The position numbers and the translations under genes were made by a program. Shown here one piece after another: positions 49,199 to 59,916 of a stretch of DNA of 64,000 nt. Within the stretch, counting starts at the first letter, position 1, and the number at the start of each line of letters is the position of its first letter. This DNA is from Acinetobacter sp. XH1741 (lineage in GTDB: Bacteria; Pseudomonadota; Gammaproteobacteria; Pseudomonadales; Moraxellaceae): positions 558,001 through 622,000 of the forward strand of contig NZ_CP157428.1 in NCBI RefSeq assembly GCF_041021895.1. Direction: 5' to 3'. A model generated the notes under the pieces. It saw only the letters and a program-made list of their open reading frames with translations. It made no database searches and was not told the DNA's origin.

Positions 49199-50257
49199 AT
49201 GAAAATTTTAGTCACTGGTGGTGCAGGTTTTATTGGTTCTGCTGTCATTAGAAATATTATAAAAAATACTCAAGATGAAGTATTAAATATAGATAAATTA
49301 ACATATGCAGGCAATTTAGAATCATTGTCTGAAATTGATATGAATCCACGATATCAATTTGCACAAGTTGACATTTGTGATAGTGAGCGTTTAACAGAAA
49401 TTTTTAAAATTTTCCAACCGGATGCTGTGATGCATCTAGCAGCCGAGTCTCATGTTGATCGTTCTATTGATGGTCCCGCTGAGTTTATTACAACAAATAT
49501 TGTGGGTACTTATACATTATTAGAGGTTGCACGTAAGTACTGGCTACAATTAAATGAAGAAAAGAAAGCCTCTTTTAAATTTCATCATATTTCAACAGAT
49601 GAGGTTTATGGTGATTTAGAAGGTACAACAGATTTATTCACTGAAACGACATCATATGCGCCAAGTTCGCCGTATTCAGCAAGTAAAGCAAGTTCCGATC
49701 ATTTAGTTCGTGCTTGGCATAGAACATATGGTTTACCAACGATAGTAACGAATTGTTCAAACAATTATGGTCCATACCACTTTCCAGAAAAGCTCATTCC
49801 ATTGGTGATCTTAAATGCGCTGGATGGTAAGGCTTTACCGATTTATGGTAAAGGTGATCAGATCCGTGATTGGTTGTATGTGGAAGATCATGCCAAAGCT
49901 TTATATAAAGTTGTGACTGAAGGTAAAGTTGGAGAAACCTATAATATTGGTGGTCATAATGAAAAACAAAATATAGAAGTCGTGAAAACAATTTGTAAAA
50001 TTTTAGATGAATTAAAACCACAAAATAATCATCAACCTTATGAGACATTAATCACTTTCGTAAAAGATCGTCCAGGACATGATTTACGATATGCAATTGA
50101 TGCCTCAAAAATTGCAAAAGATTTAGGCTGGAAGCCTGAGGAAACATTTGAAACAGGCATTAGAAAGACTGTTGAGTGGTATTTAAATAATTTAGAGTGG
50201 TGCCGCCGGGTACAAGATGGCAGTTACCAAAGAGAAAGATTAGGTGTAAGTGCATAA
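49199..50257 (+). CDS. rmlB: dTDP-glucose 4,6-dehydratase
   Basis: 352 aa extended SDR. NAD motif [11 protein letters not shown] (residues 7-17), [11 protein letters not shown] with the active-site Asp-Glu pair, and [14 protein letters not shown] with the catalytic Tyr and Lys. Converts dTDP-glucose to dTDP-4-keto-6-deoxyglucose, the branch point to Fuc3NAc/Qui3NAc here. The stop overlaps the rmlA start by one base (TAATG). Confidence 0.96.
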   Translation: MKILVTGGAGFIGSAVIRNIIKNTQDEVLNIDKLTYAGNLESLSEIDMNPRYQFAQVDICDSERLTEIFKIFQPDAVMHLAAESHVDRSIDGPAEFITTNIVGTYTLLEVARKYWLQLNEEKKASFKFHHISTDEVYGDLEGTTDLFTETTSYAPSSPYSASKASSDHLVRAWHRTYGLPTIVTNCSNNYGPYHFPEKLIPLVILNALDGKALPIYGKGDQIRDWLYVEDHAKALYKVVTEGKVGETYNIGGHNEKQNIEVVKTICKILDELKPQNNHQPYETLITFVKDRPGHDLRYAIDASKIAKDLGWKPEETFETGIRKTVEWYLNNLEWCRRVQDGSYQRERLGVSA

Positions 50258-51132
50258 TGAGTACAAAAGGTATAATTTTAGCAGGTGGTTCTGGGACACG
50301 TTTGTATCCGATCACAAAAGGCGTTTCAAAACAACTGTTACCAATTTACGATAAGCCAATGGTTTATTATCCATTGTCTGTTTTGATGTTGGCTGGTATT
50401 CGTGAAGTTCTTATTATCAGTACGCCAGACGATATTGATGGCTTTAAGCGATTATTGGGTGATGGTTCACAATTTGGTGTTGAATTAAGTTATGCGATTC
50501 AACCAAGTCCAGATGGTTTAGCTCAAGCATTTATTATTGGCGAAAAGTTTATTGGCGAAAGTAATGTCTGTTTAGTACTTGGCGACAATATTTTCTATGG
50601 TCAAGGTTTTACACCGATGCTACGCCAAGCTGTGGCCCGTCAAAAGGGTGCAACCGTATTTGGTTATCAAGTCAAAGATCCTGAACGTTTTGGTGTTGTT
50701 GAGTTTGATGAGCAAAAACGAGCAGTTTCATTAGAAGAAAAACCAAAACATCCAAAATCGAATTTTGCGGTTACAGGACTTTATTTTTACGATAATGATG
50801 TAGTGAAAATTGCAAAACAAGTAAAACCATCAGATCGTGGTGAACTTGAGATTACGACAGTGAACCAGATGTATCTAGACCGTGGTGATCTCAATGTTGA
50901 GTTACTTGGACGCGGTTTTGCTTGGTTGGATACAGGAACACATGCAAGCTTGCTTGAAGCGGCACAGTTTGTTGAAACCATTGAAAAACGTCAAGGTTAT
51001 AAAGTGGCGTGTCTCGAAGAAATTGCACTTCATAATGGTTGGTTGACGAAAGCTCAAGTGTTAGAAATTGGCCAAAGTATGAGTAAAAATGATTATGGTC
51101 AATATCTTGTATCTTTGGTGAATGAAATATGA
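50257..51132 (+). CDS. rmlA: Glucose-1-phosphate thymidylyltransferase
   Basis: 291 aa from the ATG at 50257. [37 protein letters not shown] is the nucleotide-binding signature. Makes dTDP-glucose from dTTP and glucose-1-phosphate. No rmlC or rmlD follows, so rhamnose is not the product; the next genes divert the intermediate to an amino sugar. ATGA overlap with the fused enzyme downstream. Confidence 0.96.
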   Translation: MSTKGIILAGGSGTRLYPITKGVSKQLLPIYDKPMVYYPLSVLMLAGIREVLIISTPDDIDGFKRLLGDGSQFGVELSYAIQPSPDGLAQAFIIGEKFIGESNVCLVLGDNIFYGQGFTPMLRQAVARQKGATVFGYQVKDPERFGVVEFDEQKRAVSLEEKPKHPKSNFAVTGLYFYDNDVVKIAKQVKPSDRGELEITTVNQMYLDRGDLNVELLGRGFAWLDTGTHASLLEAAQFVETIEKRQGYKVACLEEIALHNGWLTKAQVLEIGQSMSKNDYGQYLVSLVNEI

Positions 51133-51986
51133 ATTTAATTAGTTGGATTGATTTACCGAATTTAGGTGATGAGCGCGGTGGCTTAGTTGTTGCTGAGGCT
51201 AGTAAAAATATTCCTTTTGAAGTGAATCGTATTTATTATATTTTTGATGCAAAACCAGAAATACCACGCGGGTTTCATGCACATAAAGAGCTACAGCAAG
51301 TTGCATTCTGTATAAGAGGGAAGTGCAGAATGCTTATGGATAATGGTATTGATAAACAAGAGGTATGGTTAGAACAAGCCAATAAAGGCCTAATGATTCC
51401 TCCATTTGTTTGGCATGAGATGCATGATTTCTCAGAAGATTGCATCTTATTAGTACTAGCAAGTGAGCATTATGATGAAAGTGATTACATTCGAAATTAT
51501 GATGATTTTTTAATTGCAGTGAATCGCCCATTTATTCATCCGCTATCGGATGTACATTCGGAAAGAATCGGAAAAAATACAAGGGTTTGGCAATATAGCG
51601 TTATATTAAAAGATGCAATTATTGGCAATGGATGTAATATTTGTGCCCATACTTTAATCGAAAATGATGTCTTAATTGGTAATAATGTTACTGTAAAATC
51701 AGGAGTTTATATCTGGGATGGTATTACGTTAGAAGATAATGTTTTTATTGGTCCATGTGTTGCTTTTACTAATGATAAGAAACCACGCTCTAAGCAGTAT
51801 CCTGAAAGTTTTGCCAAAACGATAGTAGAGCAGGGAGCTAGTATAGGGGCTAATGCTACCATTTTACCAGGTATAAGAATTGGTCGAAATGCATTGGTTG
51901 GTGCTGGCGCAGTAGTAACTAAAGATGTTCCGGAAAATGCAATTGTAGTAGGAAATCCTGCAATTATTAAAGGCTATGTGAAATAA
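51129..51986 (+). CDS. Fused dTDP-4-keto-6-deoxyhexose 3,4-ketoisomerase / sugar N-acetyltransferase
   Basis: 285 aa with two domains. Residues 1-132 are a cupin ketoisomerase of the FdtA/QdtA (WxcM-like) type, with the catalytic His pair in RGFHAH (His50, His52) and a conserved [14 protein letters not shown]. Residues about 138-284 are a left-handed beta-helix acyltransferase with hexapeptide repeats ([62 protein letters not shown]). It would perform steps three and five of dTDP-Fuc3NAc or dTDP-Qui3NAc synthesis around the aminotransferase encoded next. The described bifunctional FdtD of Shewanella has, as I recall, the opposite domain order. Confidence 0.87.
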   Translation: MNLISWIDLPNLGDERGGLVVAEASKNIPFEVNRIYYIFDAKPEIPRGFHAHKELQQVAFCIRGKCRMLMDNGIDKQEVWLEQANKGLMIPPFVWHEMHDFSEDCILLVLASEHYDESDYIRNYDDFLIAVNRPFIHPLSDVHSERIGKNTRVWQYSVILKDAIIGNGCNICAHTLIENDVLIGNNVTVKSGVYIWDGITLEDNVFIGPCVAFTNDKKPRSKQYPESFAKTIVEQGASIGANATILPGIRIGRNALVGAGAVVTKDVPENAIVVGNPAIIKGYVK

Positions 51987-53101
51987 TGATTCCTTTCTTA
52001 GATTTAAAAAATATAAATAGTCAATATCGTGCAGAACTCATTGAGGCTTGTACTCGTGTCATAGACTCTGGCTGGTACATAGGCGGAAATGAGCTAGCTC
52101 AATTTGAACAAAACTTTGCGGAATATTGTGGCGTAAAATTTGCAATTGGGGTTGCAAATGGTTTAGATGCCTTGATTCTTACTCTTCGAGCATGGAAAGA
52201 GTTGGGGAAACTAAATGATGGTGATGAAGTAATCGTCCCGTCAAATACATACATTGCGAGTATTTTAGCAATCACTGCAAATAACCTAACTCCAGTTTTA
52301 GTTGAGCCGGATATTAATACTTATAATATCGATCCAAGCAAGATTGAAGCTGCAATTACTCCAAAAACGAAAGTAATCTTACCTGTTCATTTATATGGAC
52401 AATTAGCAGAAATGCCTGCAATCATGGCAATTGCAAATAAATATAATCTACTGGTTTTAGAAGATTCAGCTCAATCACATAGTGCTGAAATTAGTGGAAT
52501 AAAAGCTGGAAACTGGGGAGATGCTTCTGGTTTCAGTTTCTATCCTGGTAAAAATTTAGGTGCATTAGGGGACGCTGGTGCTGTAACCACTAATAATGAA
52601 GAGCTTGCACAAATGTTACGTGCTCTTCGTAATTATGGTTCTCATGAGAAATATAAAAATTTAGTACCTGGTGTAAATAGTCGTCTTGATGAAATTCAAG
52701 CTGCCATGCTAGATATTAAATTAAAATATTTAGATCAAGAAATAGCTCATCGCCGTAAAATTGCGCAATTATATTTGCAGCATATAGTAAATCCTTTAAT
52801 CAAATTACCTTTAGCTCAGAAAAATGCTGAAGAGTATCAGCAACACGTTTGGCATTTATTTGTGATTCGTACTGAGCATCGCGAGGCTTTACAAAAGTAC
52901 TTGGCTGAACATGGTGTACAAACTTTAATTCATTATCCTATTCCACCTCACAAGCAACAGGCTTATAAAGAATGGAATGATTTAAGTTATCCTGTATCTG
53001 AACAAATTCATGCTGAAGTGATGAGTTTACCTATGGGTCCTACATTAAGCATGAAAGATGCTGAAAAAGTAATTCAGATTTGTAATAACTTTAAAGTCTA
53101 A
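51986..53101 (+). CDS. fdtB: dTDP-3-amino-3,6-dideoxyhexose aminotransferase
   Basis: 371 aa, DegT/DnrJ/EryC1 PLP fold. Schiff-base Lys189 in [19 protein letters not shown] and the PLP-contacting Asp160 in [11 protein letters not shown]. Transfers an amino group to C3 of the keto sugar; the product goes to the acetyltransferase half of the preceding enzyme. FdtB and QdtB cannot be told apart by eye; the symbol is a best guess. Start overlaps the previous stop (TAATG). Confidence 0.88.
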   Translation: MIPFLDLKNINSQYRAELIEACTRVIDSGWYIGGNELAQFEQNFAEYCGVKFAIGVANGLDALILTLRAWKELGKLNDGDEVIVPSNTYIASILAITANNLTPVLVEPDINTYNIDPSKIEAAITPKTKVILPVHLYGQLAEMPAIMAIANKYNLLVLEDSAQSHSAEISGIKAGNWGDASGFSFYPGKNLGALGDAGAVTTNNEELAQMLRALRNYGSHEKYKNLVPGVNSRLDEIQAAMLDIKLKYLDQEIAHRRKIAQLYLQHIVNPLIKLPLAQKNAEEYQQHVWHLFVIRTEHREALQKYLAEHGVQTLIHYPIPPHKQQAYKEWNDLSYPVSEQIHAEVMSLPMGPTLSMKDAEKVIQICNNFKV

Positions 53102-53102
53102 T

Positions 53103-54359
53103 ATGAATCTACTAAAGACAAGTATATTAAATAGCGTGGCTGTTTTGATTAAAACAGCCACGATGTTTATTTTAAATAAGATTTTAGCTATTTATGTTGG
53201 TCCAGCAGGTTATGCTGCTATCGGTCAATTTCAAAACTTTATACAAATGGTGACAACTTTTGCAGGGAGTGCAATTAATACGGCAGTTATTAAATATACT
53301 GCTGAGTATTATGAAGATGAATTCAAACAACGAAATATTTGGAGGACAGCAGGAAGTATCGTTTTAATTTTTAGCTTAGTTTTTTCATTAATTATACTAA
53401 TTTTTCAAAAACAACTTTCTATTTACATTTTTCATACTGATCTTTATCAAACAGTTTTTGTTTGGTTTGCCGTATTCCTGACATTATTTACCTTCAATGC
53501 ACTTTTTTTAGCCATTTTAAATGGAAAAAAAGAGGTTTTAAGATTAGTTATTGCAAATATTGTGGGAAGTCTTTTTTCTTTAGCGGTTACGAGCCTTTTA
53601 GCCATAAAATATAGTTTATATGGTGCTTTAGTTGCACTTTCAATTTACCAGTCCTTAGCTTTTTTAGCGACCCTATTTTTATGCTATAAAGCCCAATGGT
53701 TTAAAATTTCATATTTGTTTGGAAAAATAGATAAATTCATAGCAAAAAAGTTTGCTGCTTTTGCATTGATGGCCTTGGTTAGTGCTATCTGTGTACCCCT
53801 TTCTCAAATGGCTATTCGAGGTTATCTAACTCATGAATATGGTGTAACTTATGCTGGCTACTGGGAAGCAATGATACGTTTAAGTGCAGCCTATCTAATG
53901 TTAGTGACTACAACATTAGGGGTATATTATTTGCCAAGACTTTCAGAATTATCAAGACTTGAGGAAATCAAATCAGAAGTTTACTTGGGTTATAAATTTA
54001 TATTTCCTTTAGCTGTCATCGGTGGTTTGATAATTTATAGCTTGCGTGATTGGATTATTACTTTATTGTTTACTAAAAGTTTTCTACCAATGCGTGATTT
54101 GTTTTTATGGCAAATGATTGGAGATTCTTTAAAAATTGGCAGTTGGATACTTGCATATTTAATGTTAAGTAAAGCTATGACCAGACTGTTTATCATTACA
54201 GAAATTGTATTTGCTTTTACCTCTATTTTATTTACGATTTTATTTACAAAAGTAATGGGTTTTGATGGTGTTTCAGTGGCTCACCTTGTAAATTACGCTT
54301 TATATTGGGGTGTCATGGGCTTATTTATATTTAAGCTTTTGAAAGAAAAAATGAGTTAA
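53103..54359 (+). CDS. wzx: O-antigen/capsule flippase Wzx
   Basis: 418 aa, about twelve transmembrane helices, MOP-type polysaccharide transporter. It begins with the family pattern SILNSVAVLIKTATMFILNKILAIYVGPAGYAAIGQFQNF. Translocates undecaprenyl-linked repeat units to the periplasm. Low GC compared with housekeeping genes, as is common for serotype-specific capsule genes. The wzx and wzy are the best markers for the K type. Confidence 0.9.
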   Translation: MNLLKTSILNSVAVLIKTATMFILNKILAIYVGPAGYAAIGQFQNFIQMVTTFAGSAINTAVIKYTAEYYEDEFKQRNIWRTAGSIVLIFSLVFSLIILIFQKQLSIYIFHTDLYQTVFVWFAVFLTLFTFNALFLAILNGKKEVLRLVIANIVGSLFSLAVTSLLAIKYSLYGALVALSIYQSLAFLATLFLCYKAQWFKISYLFGKIDKFIAKKFAAFALMALVSAICVPLSQMAIRGYLTHEYGVTYAGYWEAMIRLSAAYLMLVTTTLGVYYLPRLSELSRLEEIKSEVYLGYKFIFPLAVIGGLIIYSLRDWIITLLFTKSFLPMRDLFLWQMIGDSLKIGSWILAYLMLSKAMTRLFIITEIVFAFTSILFTILFTKVMGFDGVSVAHLVNYALYWGVMGLFIFKLLKEKMS

Positions 54360-54365
54360 AATATT

Positions 54366-55271
54366 ATGCTATTCAATGAACAACCTTTAGTTTCTATTGT
54401 TATACCTTGTTATAACCATGCAAATTTTGTACAAGATTGCATACAAAGTGTCATCACTCAAACTTATCAAAATATTGAACTTATTATTATTGACGATGGA
54501 TCTAAAGATGAATCTGTCAAAAAAATACAAAATTTGATCCAACAATGTAAAGAAAGATTTGTTAGATTTGAGTTCAGAAATCGACCAAATAAAGGATTAA
54601 GTGCAACTTTAAATGAGGCATTAGAATGGTGTCAAGGAGAATACTATTCTGTTATAGCTTCAGATGATATGTTGCTTAAGGATAAGCTAGAAATACAAAT
54701 TGACTTTTTTAAAAATAGTGCTGACTCGAGTATTGTAGGAGTCTTTGGAGGATATAATTTAATTAATAATTATAATTCCGTAATAAAAACGGTCCATATG
54801 AAAGAGAAAAAATATCTATTCGATGAAATATTTTTACATAACTTTGATTTACCTGCACCGACAGCTTTACTTAAGCTTGAGCATATTCGAGCCGTGGGTG
54901 GTTATAAAGAAGATTTAAAAATTGAAGACTGGTATATGTGGTTAAAGCTTACTGAAAATAACCATAGTCTAGTTTATCTTGATAAAGTTTTAGTAAATTA
55001 TCGTTACCATGAAAACAATTTTTCTAAAAACTTTCAAGTAATGAATATAGAAAGGAAGAAAGTTATTGATAATTTTTCATATCATAAGCTATATAAATAT
55101 GCTGACTTAAAAATTCAATGGTTAAAGGCAACAGACTATTTATATATAAATAAAAAAGATGCATTAGGTTTATTTAATAAGCTGTTTTTAGAAAATCCAA
55201 GTCAGATATTTTCAAAAAACTTTTTAAGATTTATGTTTCACTTTATGAAAGCGAGTGTTAAAAATAAATGA
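54366..55271 (+). CDS. Glycosyltransferase, GT2 family
   Basis: 301 aa GT-A fold. PLVSIVIPCYNHANFVQDCIQSVITQTYQNIELIIIDDGSKDES is the nucleotide-sugar domain; the DxD-type motif is ASDDMLLKDK (about residues 98-107). Adds one sugar to the lipid-linked repeat unit on the cytoplasmic face. The substrate is not deducible. Stop overlaps the next start by four bases (ATGA). Confidence 0.85.
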   Translation: MLFNEQPLVSIVIPCYNHANFVQDCIQSVITQTYQNIELIIIDDGSKDESVKKIQNLIQQCKERFVRFEFRNRPNKGLSATLNEALEWCQGEYYSVIASDDMLLKDKLEIQIDFFKNSADSSIVGVFGGYNLINNYNSVIKTVHMKEKKYLFDEIFLHNFDLPAPTALLKLEHIRAVGGYKEDLKIEDWYMWLKLTENNHSLVYLDKVLVNYRYHENNFSKNFQVMNIERKKVIDNFSYHKLYKYADLKIQWLKATDYLYINKKDALGLFNKLFLENPSQIFSKNFLRFMFHFMKASVKNK

Positions 55272-56347
55272 GAAAAATTGCTTTTGTGGTGCAGACATTT
55301 GATAAGCGCGATCGTGGTGGTGTATTGCGAGTGGTTACATATTTGGCTAATCATTTGACAGAAAAGTATCAAGTTGAAATAGTAAGCTGTGGTGTAATTA
55401 ATGAATTAGCTTATGATTTAGATGCTAAAGTTCATTTAAAATCTTTAAATATGTTGAAATACAACACAAGTTTCTATACAGGATTAAATAAAATATTTTG
55501 GTTTAAAGAGGCTTATAGGAATATCGAGTCAATTATTGAAGATGATATTGTTTGGATTACATCTTCTCCGCCATTATCCTTATTATTCTCTTTTTTGAAA
55601 TTTAAAAGAAAGACATTAAAGGTTATTGGGTGTGATCATACTTCTACTGTATATGAAAAAAATTTTTTAATACAAAAAACTCGTAATTTCCTACTTTCTA
55701 AACTAGATGTAATGATAGGTTTGAACCCGCAAGATGTAGAATATTATAAAAAAAATGGTATTAATTCAGTTTGGATTCCAAATGGAATTGATTTAAGTTA
55801 TATATCTAGTAGTGAGAATCATAAAAAATATCTAGTGTATGTTGGAAGGTTTAATGAAGAGAAACAACCATTTAAAGCTATTAATTTGTTCGTGAATAGC
55901 TCTTTAATAAATCAAGGTGTTATTCTTAAAATGTATGGGCATGGAGATTTTGAACAAGAAGTTAGAGATTATGTGATTGAAAATGGCTATAGTGCGAGTG
56001 TAAAGATTATTAAGGGTGAGGTTGATCCAGATGTTATTTATAAAGATGCCCTGGCTTTAATACTGACCTCTAGATTGGAGGGTTTTCCTCTAGTTTTACT
56101 TGAAGCGATTTCTCGAAATATACCTTGCTTAAGTTTTAAAACTCCTTATGGACCTTTAAATATAATTAAAGATGGAGAAAATGGTTTTTTTATAGAAGAT
56201 GATGTGAGTGATTTTAATAATAAATTAAATTTATTAGAAAAAATAGATCGATACAGTATCCATGAAAGTATTAAGTCATATGATATTTTAAATATTCTTA
56301 ATTTATGGGAAAAATTGTTAGATGAGGATAGCCTAAAGTATGTCTAA
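55268..56347 (+). CDS. Glycosyltransferase, GT4 family
   Basis: 359 aa GT-B fold. The N-terminal acceptor domain begins RKIAFVVQTFDKRDRGGVLRVVTYLANHL. The C-terminal nucleotide-sugar domain has YVGRFNEEKQPFKAINLF and the E-x7-E motif region LEGFPLVLLEAISRNIPCLSF. Retaining transferase for one linkage of the repeat unit. Overlaps wzy by eight bases. Confidence 0.85.
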   Translation: MRKIAFVVQTFDKRDRGGVLRVVTYLANHLTEKYQVEIVSCGVINELAYDLDAKVHLKSLNMLKYNTSFYTGLNKIFWFKEAYRNIESIIEDDIVWITSSPPLSLLFSFLKFKRKTLKVIGCDHTSTVYEKNFLIQKTRNFLLSKLDVMIGLNPQDVEYYKKNGINSVWIPNGIDLSYISSSENHKKYLVYVGRFNEEKQPFKAINLFVNSSLINQGVILKMYGHGDFEQEVRDYVIENGYSASVKIIKGEVDPDVIYKDALALILTSRLEGFPLVLLEAISRNIPCLSFKTPYGPLNIIKDGENGFFIEDDVSDFNNKLNLLEKIDRYSIHESIKSYDILNILNLWEKLLDEDSLKYV

Positions 56348-57383
56348 GCTTGTTATCGATAAAAGAGCTCCTTTCTTTTTTTTCCTTTCATGTATTCTGA
56401 TATTAATAGTTGCTAATAGAGGAGATACTCCAGATACTTTTGTATATTATTATATATTTAAGCATATTGATAGTTATAATCTAAAAAGTTTTTCAGATTT
56501 TTATTCGGTAACTGGTGTAGAGTTAGGCTATGGTTGGTATGCTTATATTATATCGCTATTTACGAATTCTGAAAATTTCCTATTTGCCATTTATTCGGCT
56601 ATTAATTTTTTAGTATTATATCTAATTTTGAGAAAATTTAATAAGAAAATTAGTGTATTATCATTACTTATATATGCATCCGGTCCCTTCTTTTTTATGC
56701 AGCAGTTTATGCAGATGAGACAGGGCTTAGCTGTTCTATTAGCTTTATATGCTATTATTGCTTTATTTCAGGATAGAAAATTTTCTGTTTTTATAGTATT
56801 TTCTGGACTAGCAATGTTAATGCATCAAGTATCTATTGCACTAGTTACTTTATCTTTTTTATTTTATATTATTTTTAATAAAATTGAAATCAGTAAAAGA
56901 AATTTTCTAATTTTGGCGATTCCATATCTTTTTATACTAACCATTTTGTTTAAATTTGTTTTTGTTTCAGTTTTAATGGGTATTTCAGGTAGATTAGAAG
57001 ATTATTATTATAGCTCTTATAATTATTCTGTGGGTATATTTTCCTTACCAAATTTGAAATCTTATATTCTGTGTATTTTTGTTTTATGGTTTTCTAAGAA
57101 AGAAATGTATTTAAATCGTTATTTTGTTTTTTTAATGTTTCTATTAATTACATCTGTTGCTTGTCGTATTGGATTTTCAGATTTTGCAATTTTGAGTGGG
57201 CGTTTCTCTACAGTTTTTGGTTTCGTTGAGGTAATTTTGTTTCCATTTATTATGTATGAGCTTTTTAACAATAAGGTGTTAGTTTATATTTCCATTTTTA
57301 TAATTTCGCTTTGTCAATTGTATATTACTTTGAATTTTCAAGCTCCTTATTTGATCGATAATTATTTTACCCCTTTATATTGA
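56340..57383 (+). CDS. wzy: Capsule polymerase Wzy, EpsG-like
   Basis: 347 aa, about ten transmembrane helices and a periplasmic loop. RGDTPDTFVYYYIFKHID, LSLLIYASGPFFFMQQFMQMRQGLAVLLALYAI and LAMLMHQVSIALV match the EpsG/Wzy pattern with the Q-x-R-Q-G motif. Joins repeat units in the periplasm by block transfer. Among the most AT-rich genes of the window, suggesting horizontal origin. Little else to assign. Confidence 0.85.
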   Translation: MSKLVIDKRAPFFFFLSCILILIVANRGDTPDTFVYYYIFKHIDSYNLKSFSDFYSVTGVELGYGWYAYIISLFTNSENFLFAIYSAINFLVLYLILRKFNKKISVLSLLIYASGPFFFMQQFMQMRQGLAVLLALYAIIALFQDRKFSVFIVFSGLAMLMHQVSIALVTLSFLFYIIFNKIEISKRNFLILAIPYLFILTILFKFVFVSVLMGISGRLEDYYYSSYNYSVGIFSLPNLKSYILCIFVLWFSKKEMYLNRYFVFLMFLLITSVACRIGFSDFAILSGRFSTVFGFVEVILFPFIMYELFNNKVLVYISIFIISLCQLYITLNFQAPYLIDNYFTPLY

Positions 57384-57390
57384 GATTGTT

Positions 57391-58425
57391 ATGAAAATTC
57401 TTTTTGTAATTAATTCTTTAAAGAACAAATCAGGAACTGAACGTGTTGCCATTGAACTGGTGAACAAGTTATCGTTCATGGCTAATTATGATGTTACTCT
57501 CTTAAACAGAGAGTCTCTTAAAAATAATACAGCTTATCCAGTTTCTGATAATGTAAATGTAGTAGCGATATCGGGTAACTTCTTTGAATTTTATAAAAAA
57601 TTAAAGATACATATTACTCTTTGTTCGTATGATATGGTGATTGTACATAATATGGGTAAATTATCTTTATTATGTGCTCTTTTACCTAAAATCAAAAAAT
57701 TGGTTACATTAGAGCATGTCTCTTTTGTTAGTAGGCCTAAAAAAGTTCAAATCTTAAGTAAATTCTTTTACAAGTGGATTGATCAGGTTGTTACTTTAAC
57801 ACAACAAGATAAAGAGCAATTTGATAAATTTCATTCTAAAGTTATTGTTATCCCCAATTTTTCACCCTTCCCTATTGTTTTAGAATCTCCGCTGAGTAGT
57901 AACCAAATTGTAACAATAGGTCGTTTAACTGATCAGAAAAATTATCTTCATTTATTGAAAGCTTGGAAAAAAATATATCAAATGATACCAGAGTGGCACC
58001 TTAATATTTATGGTGAAGGTGAACACAAAAAAATGCTACAAGATTATATTGAGGAGAACTCTCTACAGCGCGTTATTTTGAAAGGAAGTACATCAAATGT
58101 GCAAGAGGTATATAGACAATCAGACTTTTTTGTAATGTCGTCTAAGTATGAAGGTTTACCTATGGTTTTAGTAGAGGCGCAGAGCTTTGGTTTACCTATT
58201 GTTTCTTATGATTGTCCTTTTGGGCCAAGTGATGTTATTCAAAATCATAAAAATGGCTTGTTGGTTGAGAACCAAAATATTGAGGCATTGGCAGATGCGA
58301 TTTTACAACTTGCTTCCTCTCCAGATATGTTGGCGCAATTCTCACAAAATTCATTGATCAATGCTAAAAAATATCAGCCTGAACAGATCTTAAAAGTTTG
58401 GATTGAAAAGGTTTTGGAAGGTTAA
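57391..58425 (+). CDS. Glycosyltransferase, GT4 family
   Basis: 344 aa GT-B fold. ILFVINSLKNKSGTERVAIELVNKLS at the N-terminus, and VTIGRLTDQKNYLHLLKAWKKI plus SKYEGLPMVLVEAQSFGLPIVSYDCPFGPSDVI in the C-terminal donor domain. Of the type that often transfers Gal or GalNAc in Acinetobacter capsule loci (family-based hint only). Confidence 0.85.
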   Translation: MKILFVINSLKNKSGTERVAIELVNKLSFMANYDVTLLNRESLKNNTAYPVSDNVNVVAISGNFFEFYKKLKIHITLCSYDMVIVHNMGKLSLLCALLPKIKKLVTLEHVSFVSRPKKVQILSKFFYKWIDQVVTLTQQDKEQFDKFHSKVIVIPNFSPFPIVLESPLSSNQIVTIGRLTDQKNYLHLLKAWKKIYQMIPEWHLNIYGEGEHKKMLQDYIEENSLQRVILKGSTSNVQEVYRQSDFFVMSSKYEGLPMVLVEAQSFGLPIVSYDCPFGPSDVIQNHKNGLLVENQNIEALADAILQLASSPDMLAQFSQNSLINAKKYQPEQILKVWIEKVLEG

Positions 58426-58431
58426 AATTGT

Positions 58432-59259
58432 ATGTTTTCGGTTCTATTATCTCTATATCATAAAGAAAAACCTGAATATCTAGAAAAGTGTTTTGAAAGC
58501 ATTTGGGATAATCAGAGCTTGAAGCCAAGTGAAATAGTTTTAGTTTTAGATGGGCCTATTGGTGAGCAACTCACAACTTCTGTACAGGAGTGGCAAGTTA
58601 AAATCGGTGAAAAACTAAAAGTAGTTGCGTTACCGCAAAACGTAGGGCTTGGTAAGGCATTAAATGAAGGGCTAAAACAGTGTAGTGCTGATTGGGTTTT
58701 TCGTATGGATACTGATGATATTTGTACATCTGATCGGTTTGAAAAACAACTTGCTTTCATAAAACAAAACCCAGATGTTGTTTTATTTAGTTCTCAAGTA
58801 ATGGAATTTAATCAAGAAATTACTGATGCCGATGTAATCAAGTCTGTGCCTTTAACACATGACGAGATTAAAAAATTTGCACAAAAACGTTGTCCCTTTA
58901 ACCATATGACCGTTGTGTACAAACGTGATGTTATTTTATCTCTCGGAGGTTATCAGCATCATTTATTTATGGAAGACTACAACTTATGGTTACGTGTAAT
59001 TGGGAATAATTATAAAGTTGCGAACTTACCTGACGTCCTTCTATATGCTCGTGTTGGTAATGGTATGCACGCACGACGTAAAGGTTTCCAATATATTAAA
59101 AGTGAAAAACAGTTACTAGATTTAAAAAAACAACTAAAGTTACAAAATCCTGTATATGCTAATATGCTGTTTCTGATACGGTCTGCGTTTAGACTGTTGC
59201 CAGCAAATATGCTAGGTAAAATTTATAATACCTTTCTTCGTAAAGATATTAAAAAATGA
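58432..59259 (+). CDS. Glycosyltransferase, GT2 family
   Basis: 275 aa GT-A fold. FSVLLSLYHKEKPEYLEKCFESIWDNQ, IVLVLDGPIG, and the metal-binding motif FRMDTDDICTSDRFEKQ. By position immediately before the initiating transferase it may add the second sugar of the repeat unit, which is often the case in these loci (inference). Confidence 0.85.
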   Translation: MFSVLLSLYHKEKPEYLEKCFESIWDNQSLKPSEIVLVLDGPIGEQLTTSVQEWQVKIGEKLKVVALPQNVGLGKALNEGLKQCSADWVFRMDTDDICTSDRFEKQLAFIKQNPDVVLFSSQVMEFNQEITDADVIKSVPLTHDEIKKFAQKRCPFNHMTVVYKRDVILSLGGYQHHLFMEDYNLWLRVIGNNYKVANLPDVLLYARVGNGMHARRKGFQYIKSEKQLLDLKKQLKLQNPVYANMLFLIRSAFRLLPANMLGKIYNTFLRKDIKK

Positions 59260-59271
59260 GTGAATGAAAAT

Positions 59272-59892
59272 ATGAAACGTTTAGTAGACATAGTCATTTC
59301 TTTAATAGCTCTAACCGTACTGTCGCCAATATTTCTGATAGTTGCTTATAAGGTCCGTAAAAATCTAGGTTCACCAATATTCTTTTATCAAGAAAGACCT
59401 GGTAAGGACGGAAAACTATTTAAAATGATTAAGTTCCGTTCGATGAAGGATGCTTTTGACGCGCAAGGAAACCCTTTGCCAGATGAGGCTCGTATTACTC
59501 CATTTGGGCAGAAATTGCGTTCTACTAGCTTAGATGAAATGCCTCAGCTTATTAATGTGCTAAAAGGCGATATGAGCGTAGTGGGTCCTCGACCAATGTT
59601 AAAAGACTTTGTTGCTTTATATTCTCCAGAACAAGCGCGTCGTCTAGAAGTCCGTCCTGGAATGACCGGTTTAGCTCAGGTGAGTGGACGTAATGAACTG
59701 GATTATGAAGAGCGATTTAAATGTGACGTTTGGTATGTAGACAATCACAATGTTTGGGTTGACTTTAAAATTATGTTTAAAACAGTCAAAGTGATGTCAA
59801 GACGAGAGGGTATTAATGCACCAGGACATGTAGGACCATCTTTGTTTAAAGGTAATGATGGCCAAGAAAATGCCGATTCATCTGTAAAGTAA
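59272..59892 (+). CDS. itrA: Initiating sugar-phosphate transferase, ItrA-like
   Basis: 206 aa from the ATG at 59272; a GTG at 59260 is an alternative. One N-terminal membrane helix, MKRLVDIVISLIALTVLSPIFLIVAY, then the bacterial sugar transferase domain with FYQERPGKDGKLFKMIKFRSMKD, LRSTSLDEMPQLINVLKGDMSVVGPRPML and RPGMTGLAQVSGRNEL. Transfers the first sugar-1-phosphate to undecaprenyl phosphate. The exact Itr subtype, hence the first sugar, would need an alignment. Confidence 0.9.
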   Translation: MKRLVDIVISLIALTVLSPIFLIVAYKVRKNLGSPIFFYQERPGKDGKLFKMIKFRSMKDAFDAQGNPLPDEARITPFGQKLRSTSLDEMPQLINVLKGDMSVVGPRPMLKDFVALYSPEQARRLEVRPGMTGLAQVSGRNELDYEERFKCDVWYVDNHNVWVDFKIMFKTVKVMSRREGINAPGHVGPSLFKGNDGQENADSSVK

Positions 59893-59916
59893 ATTTTATA
59901 TCTTGAAATATTTCTT

